9,211 nucleotides of DNA from DAOTYX01 sp034434635 (GCA_034434635.1 DAOTYX010000104.1:1-9211); one strand, 5' to 3'. Shown: positions 1 to 7,053, counted from the stretch's first letter. Notes: generated by a model not told the origin, from the sequence alone. Translations and numbers: made by a program.

Positions 1-98
1 GACGACAGACGACGGACGACAGACGACGGACGACAGACGACGGACGACAGACGACGGACGACAGACGACGGACGACAGACGACGGACGACAGACCACG
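1..98. repeat. 14-bp tandem repeat array (paired heptamers)
   Basis: Six exact copies of the 14-mer GACGACAGACGACG fill 1-84. A seventh copy at 85-98 differs at one base (C for G at 95). Each 14-mer is two related heptamers, AGACGAC and GGACGAC. The exactness of the copies suggests recent expansion by slippage or unequal exchange, unlike the degenerate arrays elsewhere in the window. The array touches the left edge and probably continues beyond it. It has no spacers and no convincing coding potential. Confidence 0.95.
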
Positions 99-125
99 GT
101 TCAGTGTCCGTGGTCCGTGGTCTGT
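89..125. repeat. Inverted repeat at the junction of the two heptamer arrays
   Basis: ACAGACCACGG (89-99) is perfectly complementary to CCGTGGTCTGT (115-125), giving an 11-bp stem with a 15-nt loop. An 8-bp alternative pairs 92-99 with 108-115 around an 8-nt loop. It lies downstream of sucD, so it could fold in the sucCD transcript. No U-run follows it on the minus strand, so it does not qualify as a classical intrinsic terminator. It may instead protect the 3' end or have no function. Confidence 0.6.
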
Positions 126-147
126 GGTCCATCGTCCGTGGTCCATC
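106..147. repeat. Six degenerate heptamers next to the sucD 3' end
   Basis: Six consecutive 7-bp units are present: GTCCGTG at 106, 113 and 134, GTCTGTG at 120, and GTCCATC at 127 and 141. On the other strand they read RGACSAY, the same family as the 1-98 array but in the opposite orientation. The block ends one base before the sucD stop codon (149-151), so it would form the start of the sucD 3' untranslated RNA. Confidence 0.9.
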
Positions 148-148
148 T

Positions 149-1018
149 TCAGCCAGCCGCGACCAGTTCCGCGATCTGTTCCGGGTGTTGCGCGACGCGC
201 ACGCCGGCCGCTTCCAGGGCGGCGATCTTGTCCGCAGCCGTGCCGGCGCCGCCCTCGATGATCGCCCCGGCGTGGCCCATGCGCTTGCCCGGCGGTGCGG
301 TCTGCCCGGCGATGAAGGAGACGACCGGCTTGGTCATGTGCTCCTTGATGAACCGGGCGGCGATCTCCTCGTCGTTGCCGCCGATCTCGCCGATCATCAC
401 CACGCGCTCGGTGCGCGGGTCGGCTTCGAATAGCGCCAGCACGTCCACGAAGCGCGTGCCGATGATCGGGTCGCCGCCGATGCCCACGCAGGTGGTCTGG
501 CCGATGCCGCGGGCGGTGAGCGCGTAGACTACCTCGTAGGTGAGCGTGCCGGAGCGGGAGACGACCCCCACCGGCCCGGGGATGGCGATGTGGCCGGGCA
601 TGATGCCCACTTTCGCCTCGCCTGGGGTCAGCAGGCCAGGGCAGTTCGGCCCCACCAGCCGCGTGCCCTTCATATCGAGATACGCCTTCACCCGTAGCAT
701 GTCCATCACCGGCACCCCCTCGGTGATGCAGACCACGAGCGGGATGCCAGCGTCTGCCGCTTCGAGCATGGCGTCGGGGGCGAAGCGCGCCGGGACGTAG
801 ATGACAGAGGCGTTGGCCCGGGTGGCCTCAACCGCCTCGCGCACGGTGTCGAAGACCGGCACGCGGCCGCCACAGGCGGTCTGCCCGCCTTTGCCAGGGG
901 TGACCCCGGCGACGACCTTCGTGCCGTAGTCCAGCATCTGAGTGGCGTGGAACTCTCCTTCCCTTCCGGTGATACCCTGCACGAGCAGGCGGGTGTTCTT
1001 GTCTACCAGGATTGCCAT
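149..1018 (-). CDS. sucD: Succinyl-CoA synthetase alpha subunit (SucD)
   Basis: This is the 289-aa alpha subunit of succinyl-CoA synthetase (succinate--CoA ligase) of the TCA cycle. It binds CoA and carries the phosphohistidine that shuttles phosphate between succinyl-phosphate and the nucleotide bound by the beta subunit. The N-terminal Rossmann-type CoA-binding domain shows GITGREG (residues 15-21) and VTPGKGG (39-45). VGPNCPG is at 122-128. The active-site loop GHAGAIIEGGAGTAADK holds the predicted phosphohistidine His249, and GEIGG (210-214) supplies the conserved Glu211; both are offset by three from the E. coli residues. Length matches the family and no key residue is missing. The ATG start is preceded by GGAGG six bases upstream (1025-1029), inside the end of sucC. 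Only one base separates it from the sucC stop, so the two are co-transcribed and probably translationally coupled. It could be misassigned only to a close acyl-CoA ligase relative. Confidence 0.97.
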   Translation of the reverse strand: MAILVDKNTRLLVQGITGREGEFHATQMLDYGTKVVAGVTPGKGGQTACGGRVPVFDTVREAVEATRANASVIYVPARFAPDAMLEAADAGIPLVVCITEGVPVMDMLRVKAYLDMKGTRLVGPNCPGLLTPGEAKVGIMPGHIAIPGPVGVVSRSGTLTYEVVYALTARGIGQTTCVGIGGDPIIGTRFVDVLALFEADPRTERVVMIGEIGGNDEEIAARFIKEHMTKPVVSFIAGQTAPPGKRMGHAGAIIEGGAGTAADKIAALEAAGVRVAQHPEQIAELVAAG

Positions 1019-1019
1019 A

Positions 1020-2171
1020 TCAGGCCTCCAACTCGCCGCGGGCCGCGGCCACAGCCTTCTGTGCCGCCTCGGCCAGGGTCGTGGCGGTGATCATGCGGTA
1101 GGATGACTGATTCAGGATACGTCGTCCCTCTTCCTCGTTCGTGCCCACCAGGCGGACGACCATGGGCACCTGGGGTTTGACCTCGTCCAGCGCGGTCAGG
1201 ATGCCTTTGGCCACCTCGTCGCAGCGGGTGATGCCGCCGAAGATGTTGAACAGCACCGCCTTGACGTGGGGGTCGGCCAGGATCAGCCGCAGCGCCGTGG
1301 CCACACGGTCGGCTTTGGCTCCGCCGCCGATGTCGAGGAAGTTCGCCGGAGCGCCGCCGAAGTGCTTGGTGATGTCCATCGTCGCCATCGCCAGGCCCGC
1401 CCCGTTGACCATGCAGCCGATCTGTCCGTCCAGCTGCACGTAGGAGAGATCTGCCTCGCGGGCGGTGCGCTCGGTAGGCGTCTCCTCGTCCACATCGCGC
1501 ATGGCCGCCAATTCGGGGTGGCGGAAGAGGCCGTTGTCGTCGAGCACCATCTTGCCGTCCACCGCCAGGAGGCTGCCGTCGCCGGTCACGACGAGCGGGT
1601 TGATCTCCGCCAGTGAGGCGTCGTTCTCGACGAAGGCGCGGTAGAGGCCGCGGGCGATGCGGTCGAACGGCTGCACCAGCGTCGCGTCCAGCCCAATAGC
1701 CCGGGCCAGCCAGCCCGTCTGGTAGGAGCGCAGGCCGATGAAGGGGTCAATGTGCAGTTTCTTGATCGCCTCCGGCTTGGTGCGGGCGACCTCCTCGATC
1801 TCGACGCCGCCTTCGGAGGAGGCCATCATCACCGCCTTCGACGCCGCGCGGTCAATGACGATGCCCAGGTAGATCTCCTGACGGATGTCCGCCGCCGGGT
1901 CCACCAGCACCTTGCGCACCGGCAGCCCCTTGATGGTCAGATTCAGGATCTGCGCGGCGACCTGCTCGGCCTCTTCGGGGGAGCGGGCCAGTTTGATGCC
2001 TCCCGCCTTGCCCCGTCCACCGACCAGGACCTGGGACTTGACGACGACCGGCCCGCCCAGTCGCCCGGCGATAGCCCGCGCCTCCTGCGGCGTGGCGGCC
2101 ACGTCTCCCTGGGGGATGGGGATGTCGTATTGGGCGAAGATGCGCTTGGACTGATACTCGTGAAGTTTCAC
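1020..2171 (-). CDS. sucC: Succinyl-CoA synthetase beta subunit (SucC)
   Basis: This is the 383-aa beta subunit of succinyl-CoA synthetase, close to the 388 aa of the E. coli protein. It binds the nucleotide through an N-terminal ATP-grasp domain and supplies the succinate site. Visible motifs are KLHEYQSK at the N-terminus, GGRGKAGG (51-58), AEINPL (188-193) for metal binding, NGAGLAMATMD (256-266) and NIFGGITRCDEVAKGI (309-324). ATP versus GTP preference cannot be read with confidence. The start is GTG at 2171-2169, because the protein there begins with the family N-terminus and AGGAGG (2179-2184) lies seven bases upstream. The reading frame stays open to 2531, but that extension runs through the promoter, the repeats and ftsK and resembles nothing. 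It is the first gene of the sucC-sucD operon, served by an extended -10 promoter about 34 bases upstream. Confidence 0.97.
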   Translation of the reverse strand: MKLHEYQSKRIFAQYDIPIPQGDVAATPQEARAIAGRLGGPVVVKSQVLVGGRGKAGGIKLARSPEEAEQVAAQILNLTIKGLPVRKVLVDPAADIRQEIYLGIVIDRAASKAVMMASSEGGVEIEEVARTKPEAIKKLHIDPFIGLRSYQTGWLARAIGLDATLVQPFDRIARGLYRAFVENDASLAEINPLVVTGDGSLLAVDGKMVLDDNGLFRHPELAAMRDVDEETPTERTAREADLSYVQLDGQIGCMVNGAGLAMATMDITKHFGGAPANFLDIGGGAKADRVATALRLILADPHVKAVLFNIFGGITRCDEVAKGILTALDEVKPQVPMVVRLVGTNEEEGRRILNQSSYRMITATTLAEAAQKAVAAARGELEA

Positions 2172-2204
2172 TGACAGACCTCCTGATGCGCGAGTTTGTG
2201 GGGG

Positions 2205-2213
2205 ATTATACCA
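2205..2213 (-). promoter_or_regulatory. Extended -10 promoter of sucCD
   Basis: On the minus strand the sequence reads TGGTATAAT: a perfect TATAAT -10 hexamer (2210-2205) preceded by the TGn extended element. No good -35 hexamer is found at 16-18 bp spacing, which is common for extended -10 promoters. The predicted transcript start is near 2198. That leaves a leader of about 27 nt containing the AGGAGG Shine-Dalgarno of sucC. The region where a -35 would lie is occupied by 8-bp direct repeats. Confidence 0.7.
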
Positions 2214-2237
2214 CGAGTCGGCGAATCGGCGAGTCAG
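2214..2237. repeat. Three 8-bp direct repeats upstream of the sucCD promoter
   Basis: CGAGTCGG (2214-2221), CGAATCGG (2222-2229) and CGAGTCAG (2230-2237) are contiguous and differ from each other by one or two bases. They start one base from the extended -10 element of sucCD and cover its nominal -35 region. A regulator-binding site is possible. So is a short dispersed repeat without regulatory function, since a heptamer array follows directly. Confidence 0.6.
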
Positions 2238-2242
2238 CGGTG

Positions 2243-2270
2243 GTCCGTGGTCTGTGGTCCGTCGTCCGTG
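2243..2270. repeat. Four degenerate heptamers in the divergent region
   Basis: GTCCGTG, GTCTGTG, GTCCGTC and GTCCGTG follow each other without gaps, with a partial unit after them. This is the same family and strand orientation as the block at 106-147. It sits between the 8-bp repeats and the -35 element of the ftsK promoter, ending seven bases before TTGACG. Confidence 0.88.
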
Positions 2271-2277
2271 GTCTTGT

Positions 2278-2306
2278 TTGACGTCGGGGGTCAAATTGGG
2301 TACAAT
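2278..2306 (+). promoter_or_regulatory. Sigma-70 type promoter of ftsK
   Basis: TTGACG (2278-2283) and TACAAT (2301-2306) are separated by exactly 17 bp, each one mismatch from the sigma-70 consensus. The predicted transcript start is near 2313, only about 16 nt ahead of the ATG at 2329. This rules out the upstream in-frame starts at 2254 and 2305, which would lie inside or before the promoter. It probably drives the whole ftsK-to-8680 gene run. Confidence 0.8.
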
Positions 2307-2328
2307 GCAACTTGGGCATACCGGAGCG

Positions 2329-4587
2329 ATGACCAAGGGCAAGACCACCCGGAAGGGCAAGAAGGGCAGGCCAGGGGGCGGGCGCAGGAGGCAGCCGCCG
2401 TCCGAGCCGCTGATCCACCTCAGCAAGGACACCCAGTTGGACATCCTGGGTGGTTTCCTCTTGCTGGGGGCTCTCCTCACTCTGCTGGCCCTGCTTTCCG
2501 CCGAGCGCGGCGTGATCTTCGAGCCGCTCACGCGGCTCCTGGGCCGGCTTTTCGGCTGGGGGGTCTACATCGTCCCCTTCTTCGTCGGCGCGGTCGGCTT
2601 CTACCTGCTCGTGCGCCGCTTCGGTGACCGCGTGCCCCGTCCTCAACCGGAGCAGGTTGTGGGCATCCTCCTCATGTTCGTTACCCTGCTGACGACGATC
2701 CATTTCCCGGTGGTGTGGCTGAGCGGGCTGGACGCGATGACCGCGGCGGATGCCGGCTACGGCGGCGGCCGGCTCGGCGCCGGCCTGGGTCAGGCTCTCG
2801 TGCGAGGTCTGGGCGGGGTGGGTGCGGCGCTGGTGCTCCTGCTCCTCTGGCTCCTGGCGGTCTTCTTCACCTTTGGCATCTCCCCGGCCGACATGCTGCG
2901 CGGCCTGCTGGCCCTGCGCGGCCGACTGCGCCGTCCCGCCCCGCCAGTGCAACTCCCCCTGCCGGTCAACCTCCCCAGGCCCCAGCAGGAGCGGCCACCG
3001 ACGGCTCGACCGGAACCTCGCGGCGCGGTGGAGCCTGCCGCTGGACGCCCGACGGTTGAGGTTGTCCATCCCTATCCGATCACTGGCGAGGGGCCGTGGC
3101 AACTGCCGCCGCTGGACGCGATCCTGGAGCCCGGCGGGTCGCAGGACCTCGACCAGGAGTTCCTCCGTCAGCAGACACGCATCATCGAGGAGACACTCGC
3201 CAGCCTGGGCGCGCCGGTCAAGGTGATGGAGGTCAACCAGGGGCCGGTCGTCACCCAGTTCGGCGTCGAGCCGCTGTTCATCAGCAACCACCGCGGCCAG
3301 CAGACACGAGTCAAGGTCAGCAAGATCGTCGGTCTGGCGGACGACCTGGCCCTGGCGCTGGCAGCCAAGACTATCCGCATCCAGGCCCCCATCCCCAAGA
3401 AGGGGTTGGTGGGCATCGAGGTACCCAACCAGGAGATCGCCCTGGTGGCCCTGCGGGACATCATCGAGAGCGAGGCCTGGGAGGCGTGCGAATCGCCGCT
3501 GCGGCTGGGGTTGGGGCAGGACGTCTCCGGTCAGCCGCTTGTCGCTGACCTGACCGCTATGCCCCACCTGCTCATCGCCGGCACAACCGGCTCCGGAAAG
3601 TCGGTCTGCATCAACGCCATCCTGGCCGCGCTCCTCCTGCAGCGGACCCCGGATGAACTGAAGTTGCTGATGGTGGATCCCAAGCGGGTGGAACTGACCC
3701 CCTACAACGGCATTCCCCATCTGCTGGTGCCGGTGGTTGTGGATGTGGAGCGCGTGGTGGGGGCGTTGCAGTGGGTGCTGCGCGAGATGGACGGGCGGTA
3801 CCGCCGTTTCGCCGGGGTTGGCTCCCGTGACATTAGCGACTATAATGAGCGGGTGGTGGCCGAGCACCCCGAACTGAAGCGCATGCCCTACATCGTGGTG
3901 GTGGTGGATGAACTGGCCGACCTGATGATGCTGGCGCCGCAGGAGACGGAGCGCGCCGTCTGCCGTCTGGCGCAGATGGCCCGCGCCACCGGCATCCACC
4001 TGATTGTCGCCACGCAGCGGCCCAGTGTGGATGTGGTCACCGGCCTGATCAAGGCAAACTTCCCGGCGCGCATCGCCTTCGCCGTGGCGTCGTCGGTGGA
4101 CTCGAGGGTGGTGCTGGATATGCCCGGCGCAGAGCGGCTGCTGGGGCGCGGCGACATGCTCTTCATGCCCCCCGATGTCTCCGAACCGATCCGCCTGCAG
4201 GGGGCCTTCGTCTCTGACGACGAACTGCGCCGCCTGGTGATGTACTGGAAGGGTGGGCGGGAACTGGAGCCTGTCCTAACTGCGGCGCCGGCTCCCCCGG
4301 CGGCGCAGCCGGTGCAGCTGCCGCTGCAAGAGGAGCCTGTCTCCGCCGCCGGTATCGAACTGGAAGATGACCTGCTGCCCGACGTGCTGGCGATCCTGCT
4401 GGCGGAGAACCGCGCCTCTATCTCCCTGCTTCAGCGACGGCTACGCATCGGCTACACCCGCTCGGCGCGCATTATGGACCTGCTGGCCGAGAAGGGCATC
4501 GTCGGGCCGCTGCCGCCCGGAGGACAGACCCGCGAGGTGAACCGCGCCGCGGCGGAGGCGCTGCTGCGTCAGGCAGGTGGGGGATGA
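2329..4587 (+). CDS. ftsK: DNA translocase FtsK/SpoIIIE
   Basis: This is a 752-aa membrane-anchored, ATP-driven DNA pump that clears chromosome ends through the division septum. A basic, Gly/Arg/Lys-rich N-terminus (1-30) precedes four predicted membrane helices (about 38-57, 73-95, 109-132, 163-185). A Pro/Arg-rich linker (200-260) follows. The FtsK alpha/beta motor has Walker A GTTGSGKS (418-425), the conserved MVDPKRVEL (448-456), Walker B VVVVDELADL (523-532) and ATQRPSVDVVTGLIKANFPARIAF, of which ATQRPS starts at 561. A C-terminal gamma winged-helix domain (about 680-747) would recognise polar DNA motifs. The linker is shorter than in E. coli FtsK, as in SpoIIIE-like proteins. The ATG at 2329 is chosen because the promoter ends at 2306. 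Its Shine-Dalgarno is poor (GGAG only two bases away), so initiation may rely on the short leader. The stop overlaps the next start by ATGA. Confidence 0.95.
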   Translation: MTKGKTTRKGKKGRPGGGRRRQPPSEPLIHLSKDTQLDILGGFLLLGALLTLLALLSAERGVIFEPLTRLLGRLFGWGVYIVPFFVGAVGFYLLVRRFGDRVPRPQPEQVVGILLMFVTLLTTIHFPVVWLSGLDAMTAADAGYGGGRLGAGLGQALVRGLGGVGAALVLLLLWLLAVFFTFGISPADMLRGLLALRGRLRRPAPPVQLPLPVNLPRPQQERPPTARPEPRGAVEPAAGRPTVEVVHPYPITGEGPWQLPPLDAILEPGGSQDLDQEFLRQQTRIIEETLASLGAPVKVMEVNQGPVVTQFGVEPLFISNHRGQQTRVKVSKIVGLADDLALALAAKTIRIQAPIPKKGLVGIEVPNQEIALVALRDIIESEAWEACESPLRLGLGQDVSGQPLVADLTAMPHLLIAGTTGSGKSVCINAILAALLLQRTPDELKLLMVDPKRVELTPYNGIPHLLVPVVVDVERVVGALQWVLREMDGRYRRFAGVGSRDISDYNERVVAEHPELKRMPYIVVVVDELADLMMLAPQETERAVCRLAQMARATGIHLIVATQRPSVDVVTGLIKANFPARIAFAVASSVDSRVVLDMPGAERLLGRGDMLFMPPDVSEPIRLQGAFVSDDELRRLVMYWKGGRELEPVLTAAPAPPAAQPVQLPLQEEPVSAAGIELEDDLLPDVLAILLAENRASISLLQRRLRIGYTRSARIMDLLAEKGIVGPLPPGGQTREVNRAAAEALLRQAGGG

Positions 4588-5210
4588 CCTACAACGTCCA
4601 CAAACTGACCTTCTCGGAGGGCCGCGCCTACCGCTATATCATCACCGATGAGAGCGGGGCAACCTGCTGCACCGTTGAACCCACTGGCCTCTCTCTGCCT
4701 GACCCTACCCGCCTGCTCACGCTCTGCAACGCCGAAGGACAGCCTGTCGGCCGGCTCGAGCCGGCCCCCTTCACCCCCTGGTGGTGGACCCGCCACTACG
4801 CCCTGATCCTGAACGATCAGGACGCGCCGCAGGCGCTCATCGAGGAGTGCTGGACGATGGTGGACCGCATCCTGCTGCGCCCCCCTTCCTATATGCTCTA
4901 CCTCGGCAAGGAGCGATACCTGGCCCACGGCAGCCACTACGGCGAGCGGTTCTACGAACTTTTCCTGCCCGCGGAGGTGGAAGAGCCGGCGCTCGCGGAG
5001 GAGGTCCCGGAAGAGGAGGTGCCGGCGGGCGAGATCGCCGAACGGCTGGCGCTCCAGCAGCAGCGACGGGGGGAAAAGGTGGGAGAGGTGCTTCGCCCGC
5101 CCAGTGGGGCGGATTACCTGATCGAGGTGGAGGTGGAACCGTTGCGGCAGGCGCCGCTGGTGCTGGCTGTGCTGGTGGTCCTGACGGACCTTTATATCCA
5201 CGGCCTGTGA
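4584..5210 (+). CDS. Unrecognised 208-aa protein, possible tubby/LURP-one-like fold
   Basis: I do not recognise a named family with certainty. Residues 1-128 look like successive beta strands punctuated by turns of the D/N-x-x-G type (TDESGATCC at 21-29, CNAEGQPVGRL at 48-58, NDQDAPQAL at 77-85), with many aromatics (WWW at 66-68, and several Tyr). An acidic, Pro-rich insert (about 130-151) and a charged helix (150-170) follow. A last strand (YLIEVEVEP) and a hydrophobic C-terminal segment (187-203), ending TDLYIHGL, complete the protein. Repeated short strands plus a hydrophobic C-terminal helix resemble the tubby/LURP-one/scramblase-like barrel, whose central helix is buried; this is inference. 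The terminal segment could instead be a membrane anchor. No signal peptide is seen. The start overlaps the ftsK stop (ATGA), implying translational coupling. Codon use and GC resemble its neighbours. Confidence 0.85.
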   Translation: MTYNVHKLTFSEGRAYRYIITDESGATCCTVEPTGLSLPDPTRLLTLCNAEGQPVGRLEPAPFTPWWWTRHYALILNDQDAPQALIEECWTMVDRILLRPPSYMLYLGKERYLAHGSHYGERFYELFLPAEVEEPALAEEVPEEEVPAGEIAERLALQQQRRGEKVGEVLRPPSGADYLIEVEVEPLRQAPLVLAVLVVLTDLYIHGL

Positions 5211-5243
5211 CTTTCGAGTGCAGCCCTGGAGTCCGGGCATCTT

Positions 5244-5248
5244 GGAGG
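5244..5248 (+). promoter_or_regulatory. Shine-Dalgarno that fixes the iorA start
   Basis: GGAGG lies eight bases before GTG at 5257. The frame is open from an earlier GTG at 5218 and an in-frame TTG at 5242, but the sequence before 5257 does not match the IorA family, whose N-terminus is of the type K-x-LLSGNEAIA. The 46-bp gap after the preceding gene (5211-5256) shows no convincing promoter or terminator. Confidence 0.8.
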
Positions 5249-5256
5249 CAAGACAG

Positions 5257-7053
5257 GTGACAAAACGACTCCTCTCCGGAAACGAGGCAATCGCCCTGGG
5301 GGCGTGGGAAGCGGGGGTGCGCTACGCCTCCGCCTACCCCGGCACCCCGTCCACTGAGATCCTGGAGGCGCTGGCGCGGTATCCGGGCGTGCGCGCGGAG
5401 TGGGCGAGCAATGAGAAGGTGGCGCTGGACGCGGTCGCTGGGGCCGCGTTCGGCGGTGCGCGGGCGTTGGCGGCAATGAAACACGTCGGCGTCAACGTCG
5501 CCGCCGATAGCCTGATGTCGCTTCCTTACACCGGCATCCGGGGCGGCCTGGTTTTGGTCAGCGCCGATGACCCCGGCGCCTTCTCCTCGCAGAACGAGCA
5601 GGACAACCGCCACTACGCCCGGCTGGGCAAGTTCCCCTGCCTGGAGCCTTCCGATAGCGAAGAGGCGCGGCAATTCACCCGGCTGGCCTTCGACCTGAGC
5701 GAGCAGTTCGAGACGCCGGTGATGCTCCGCTCCACCACCCGCCTCTCCCACTCCAAGTCGGCGGTGGAGATCAACGCATCCGTTGAGGGGCGTTCTCTGG
5801 AGCCGCTGCCCCCCTTCGAACGCCGGCCCGACCGGTATGTCATCATCCCGGCTATCGCCCGTCGCCGCCACCCGGTGGTGGAGCAGCGGCTGCGCGACAT
5901 CGCCGCCTGGGGGGACCACTCCCTGGTCAACCGCATCGAGTGGGGCAACCGGGCGATTGGCGTCATCACCCACGGCATCACCTACCAGTACGTGCGCGAG
6001 GTTTTCGCCGGCTACTCGATCCTCAAGATCGGCATGACCCATCCGATTCCCGCTCAGATGATCCGTGACTTCGCTGCAGAGGTCGAACGACTGGTCATCG
6101 TGGAGGAACTGGACCCGATCATCGAGGAGCAGGTGCGGGCGATGGGCATCCCCATCGCCGCCGGCAAGGAGTTCTTTCCCCTCTGTGGCGAGTTGACCCT
6201 GGGACGGGTGCGCGAGGGGGCGCGGGCGGCAGGCCTGCCGGTGGAAGAAGTTTCAGGTTCCGGGCTGAAACCTGAAACCATCCTCGTGCCGCCACGTCCG
6301 CCGGCCCTCTGCCCTGGCTGTCCGCACCGCGCCTTCTTCTACGACCTGCGGCGCTGGCGCAAGACGGCGGTCTTCCCCGGCGACATCGGCTGCTACTCGA
6401 TGGGCTTCCTGGCCCCCTTCGACGCGATGGACACAATCATCTCGATGGGCGCCAGCATCGGCATGGCCCACGGACTGAAGCGTGCCGGGGCGCAGGAGAA
6501 GGTCATCGCCACCATCGGCGACTCCACCTTCTTCCACGCTGGCCTCTCCCCGCTGGCCAGCGCTGTCTACAACCGGGGCAACATCGTTGTGGCGGTGTTG
6601 GACAACCGCATCACCGCAATGACCGGGGGCCAACACCACCCCGGAACCGGCGTCACCCTCCAGGGGGAAGAGGGGCGACGTATCGAGATCGCCCCTGTTG
6701 CTCGCGCCCTCGGCGTGGAGCACGTGTGGGAGGTGGATGCCTGGGACGTGGCCGGCATCAACGAGGCGCTGAAAGCGGCCATGGCGGTGGAAGAGGGTCC
6801 GGCGGTCATCGTGGTCAAGGGCGCCTGCGTCTTCATCCCTGAATATCAGCGTCGTCCCCCCTTGAGAGTAGACGCGGAGTCCTGTACCGCCTGCGGCACC
6901 TGTTTCCGTGTCGGCTGCCCGGCCATCCTCAAGAGCGCCGAGACGCACCCGCGCACGCACAAGCCCAAGGCGCAGATTGATTCCCTCCTCTGCACCGGCT
7001 GCACCGTCTGTATGCAGGTCTGCCCGGTGCAGGCGATCCAGGAGGCAGGATGA
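5257..7053 (+). CDS. iorA: Indolepyruvate ferredoxin oxidoreductase alpha subunit
   Basis: This 598-aa protein is the large subunit of indolepyruvate:ferredoxin oxidoreductase. With IorB it converts aryl-pyruvates (from Trp, Phe, Tyr transamination) plus CoA to aryl-acetyl-CoA and CO2, reducing ferredoxin; it is cytoplasmic and oxygen-sensitive. The order of domains is: N-terminal pyrimidine-type domain (LLSGNEAIALGAWEAG, YPGTPSTEI at 27-35), the family signature LCPGCPHR (351-358), and the TPP-binding domain with GDIGCYSMG (375-383), GDSTFFHAG (421-429), LDNRITAMTGGQHHPGTG (448-465). A C-terminal ferredoxin domain has two [4Fe-4S] motifs: Cys543, 546, 549, 554 (CxxCxxCxxxxCP, the unusual spacing known for IORs) and Cys579, 582, 585, 589 (CxxCxxCxxxCP). 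Length is normal and all cofactor residues appear present. An internal DNA palindrome falls in a linker before the TPP domain. GTG at 5257 is the chosen start. The stop overlaps the iorB start. Confidence 0.96.
   Translation: MTKRLLSGNEAIALGAWEAGVRYASAYPGTPSTEILEALARYPGVRAEWASNEKVALDAVAGAAFGGARALAAMKHVGVNVAADSLMSLPYTGIRGGLVLVSADDPGAFSSQNEQDNRHYARLGKFPCLEPSDSEEARQFTRLAFDLSEQFETPVMLRSTTRLSHSKSAVEINASVEGRSLEPLPPFERRPDRYVIIPAIARRRHPVVEQRLRDIAAWGDHSLVNRIEWGNRAIGVITHGITYQYVREVFAGYSILKIGMTHPIPAQMIRDFAAEVERLVIVEELDPIIEEQVRAMGIPIAAGKEFFPLCGELTLGRVREGARAAGLPVEEVSGSGLKPETILVPPRPPALCPGCPHRAFFYDLRRWRKTAVFPGDIGCYSMGFLAPFDAMDTIISMGASIGMAHGLKRAGAQEKVIATIGDSTFFHAGLSPLASAVYNRGNIVVAVLDNRITAMTGGQHHPGTGVTLQGEEGRRIEIAPVARALGVEHVWEVDAWDVAGINEALKAAMAVEEGPAVIVVKGACVFIPEYQRRPPLRVDAESCTACGTCFRVGCPAILKSAETHPRTHKPKAQIDSLLCTGCTVCMQVCPVQAIQEAG
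6250..6278. repeat. Palindrome inside iorA
   Basis: GTTTCAGGTT (6250-6259) and AACCTGAAAC (6269-6278) form a perfect 10-bp inverted repeat around a 9-nt loop. The right arm also reads as two heptamers, GCTGAAA and CCTGAAA. It encodes about ten residues (roughly 332-341) in a linker between the pyrimidine-type region and LCPGCPHR. The segment is less GC-rich than the surrounding codons. It may be a small dispersed repeat that landed in frame at a tolerant site. Confidence 0.7.

Noticed and set aside
1..98. Tandem array as a CRISPR
   Set aside because: The period is 14 bp with no spacers. CRISPR repeats are longer and separated by unique sequence.
89..125. Hairpin as an intrinsic terminator for sucCD
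   Set aside because: The stem is good but no U-tract follows on the minus strand.
104..527. Plus-strand open frames opposite sucD
   Set aside because: They begin in the heptamer array and lie entirely antisense to sucD, which has full active-site motifs.
2254..2328. Earlier ftsK starts at 2254 or 2305
   Set aside because: 2254 lies in the heptamer array and 2305 lies inside the -10 hexamer. The basic N-terminus begins at 2329.
2172..2531. N-terminal extension of SucC by 120 codons on the minus strand
   Set aside because: It crosses the sucCD promoter, repeats and the ftsK start. The family N-terminus and a strong Shine-Dalgarno are at 2171.
2206..3999. Long minus-strand open frame (597 codons)
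   Set aside because: It lies opposite ftsK, with composition rich in His, Gln and Arg typical of the antisense frame of GC-rich genes. No motif or start signal is seen.
5211..5256. Separate promoter for iorA
   Set aside because: No acceptable -35/-10 pair is found in or just before the 46-bp gap. Only a Shine-Dalgarno is clear.
4837..6042. Minus-strand open frame of 401 codons
   Set aside because: It is antisense to the 208-aa gene and iorA, both well supported by overlaps or motifs. Low-complexity Pro/Arg stretches mark it as a shadow.
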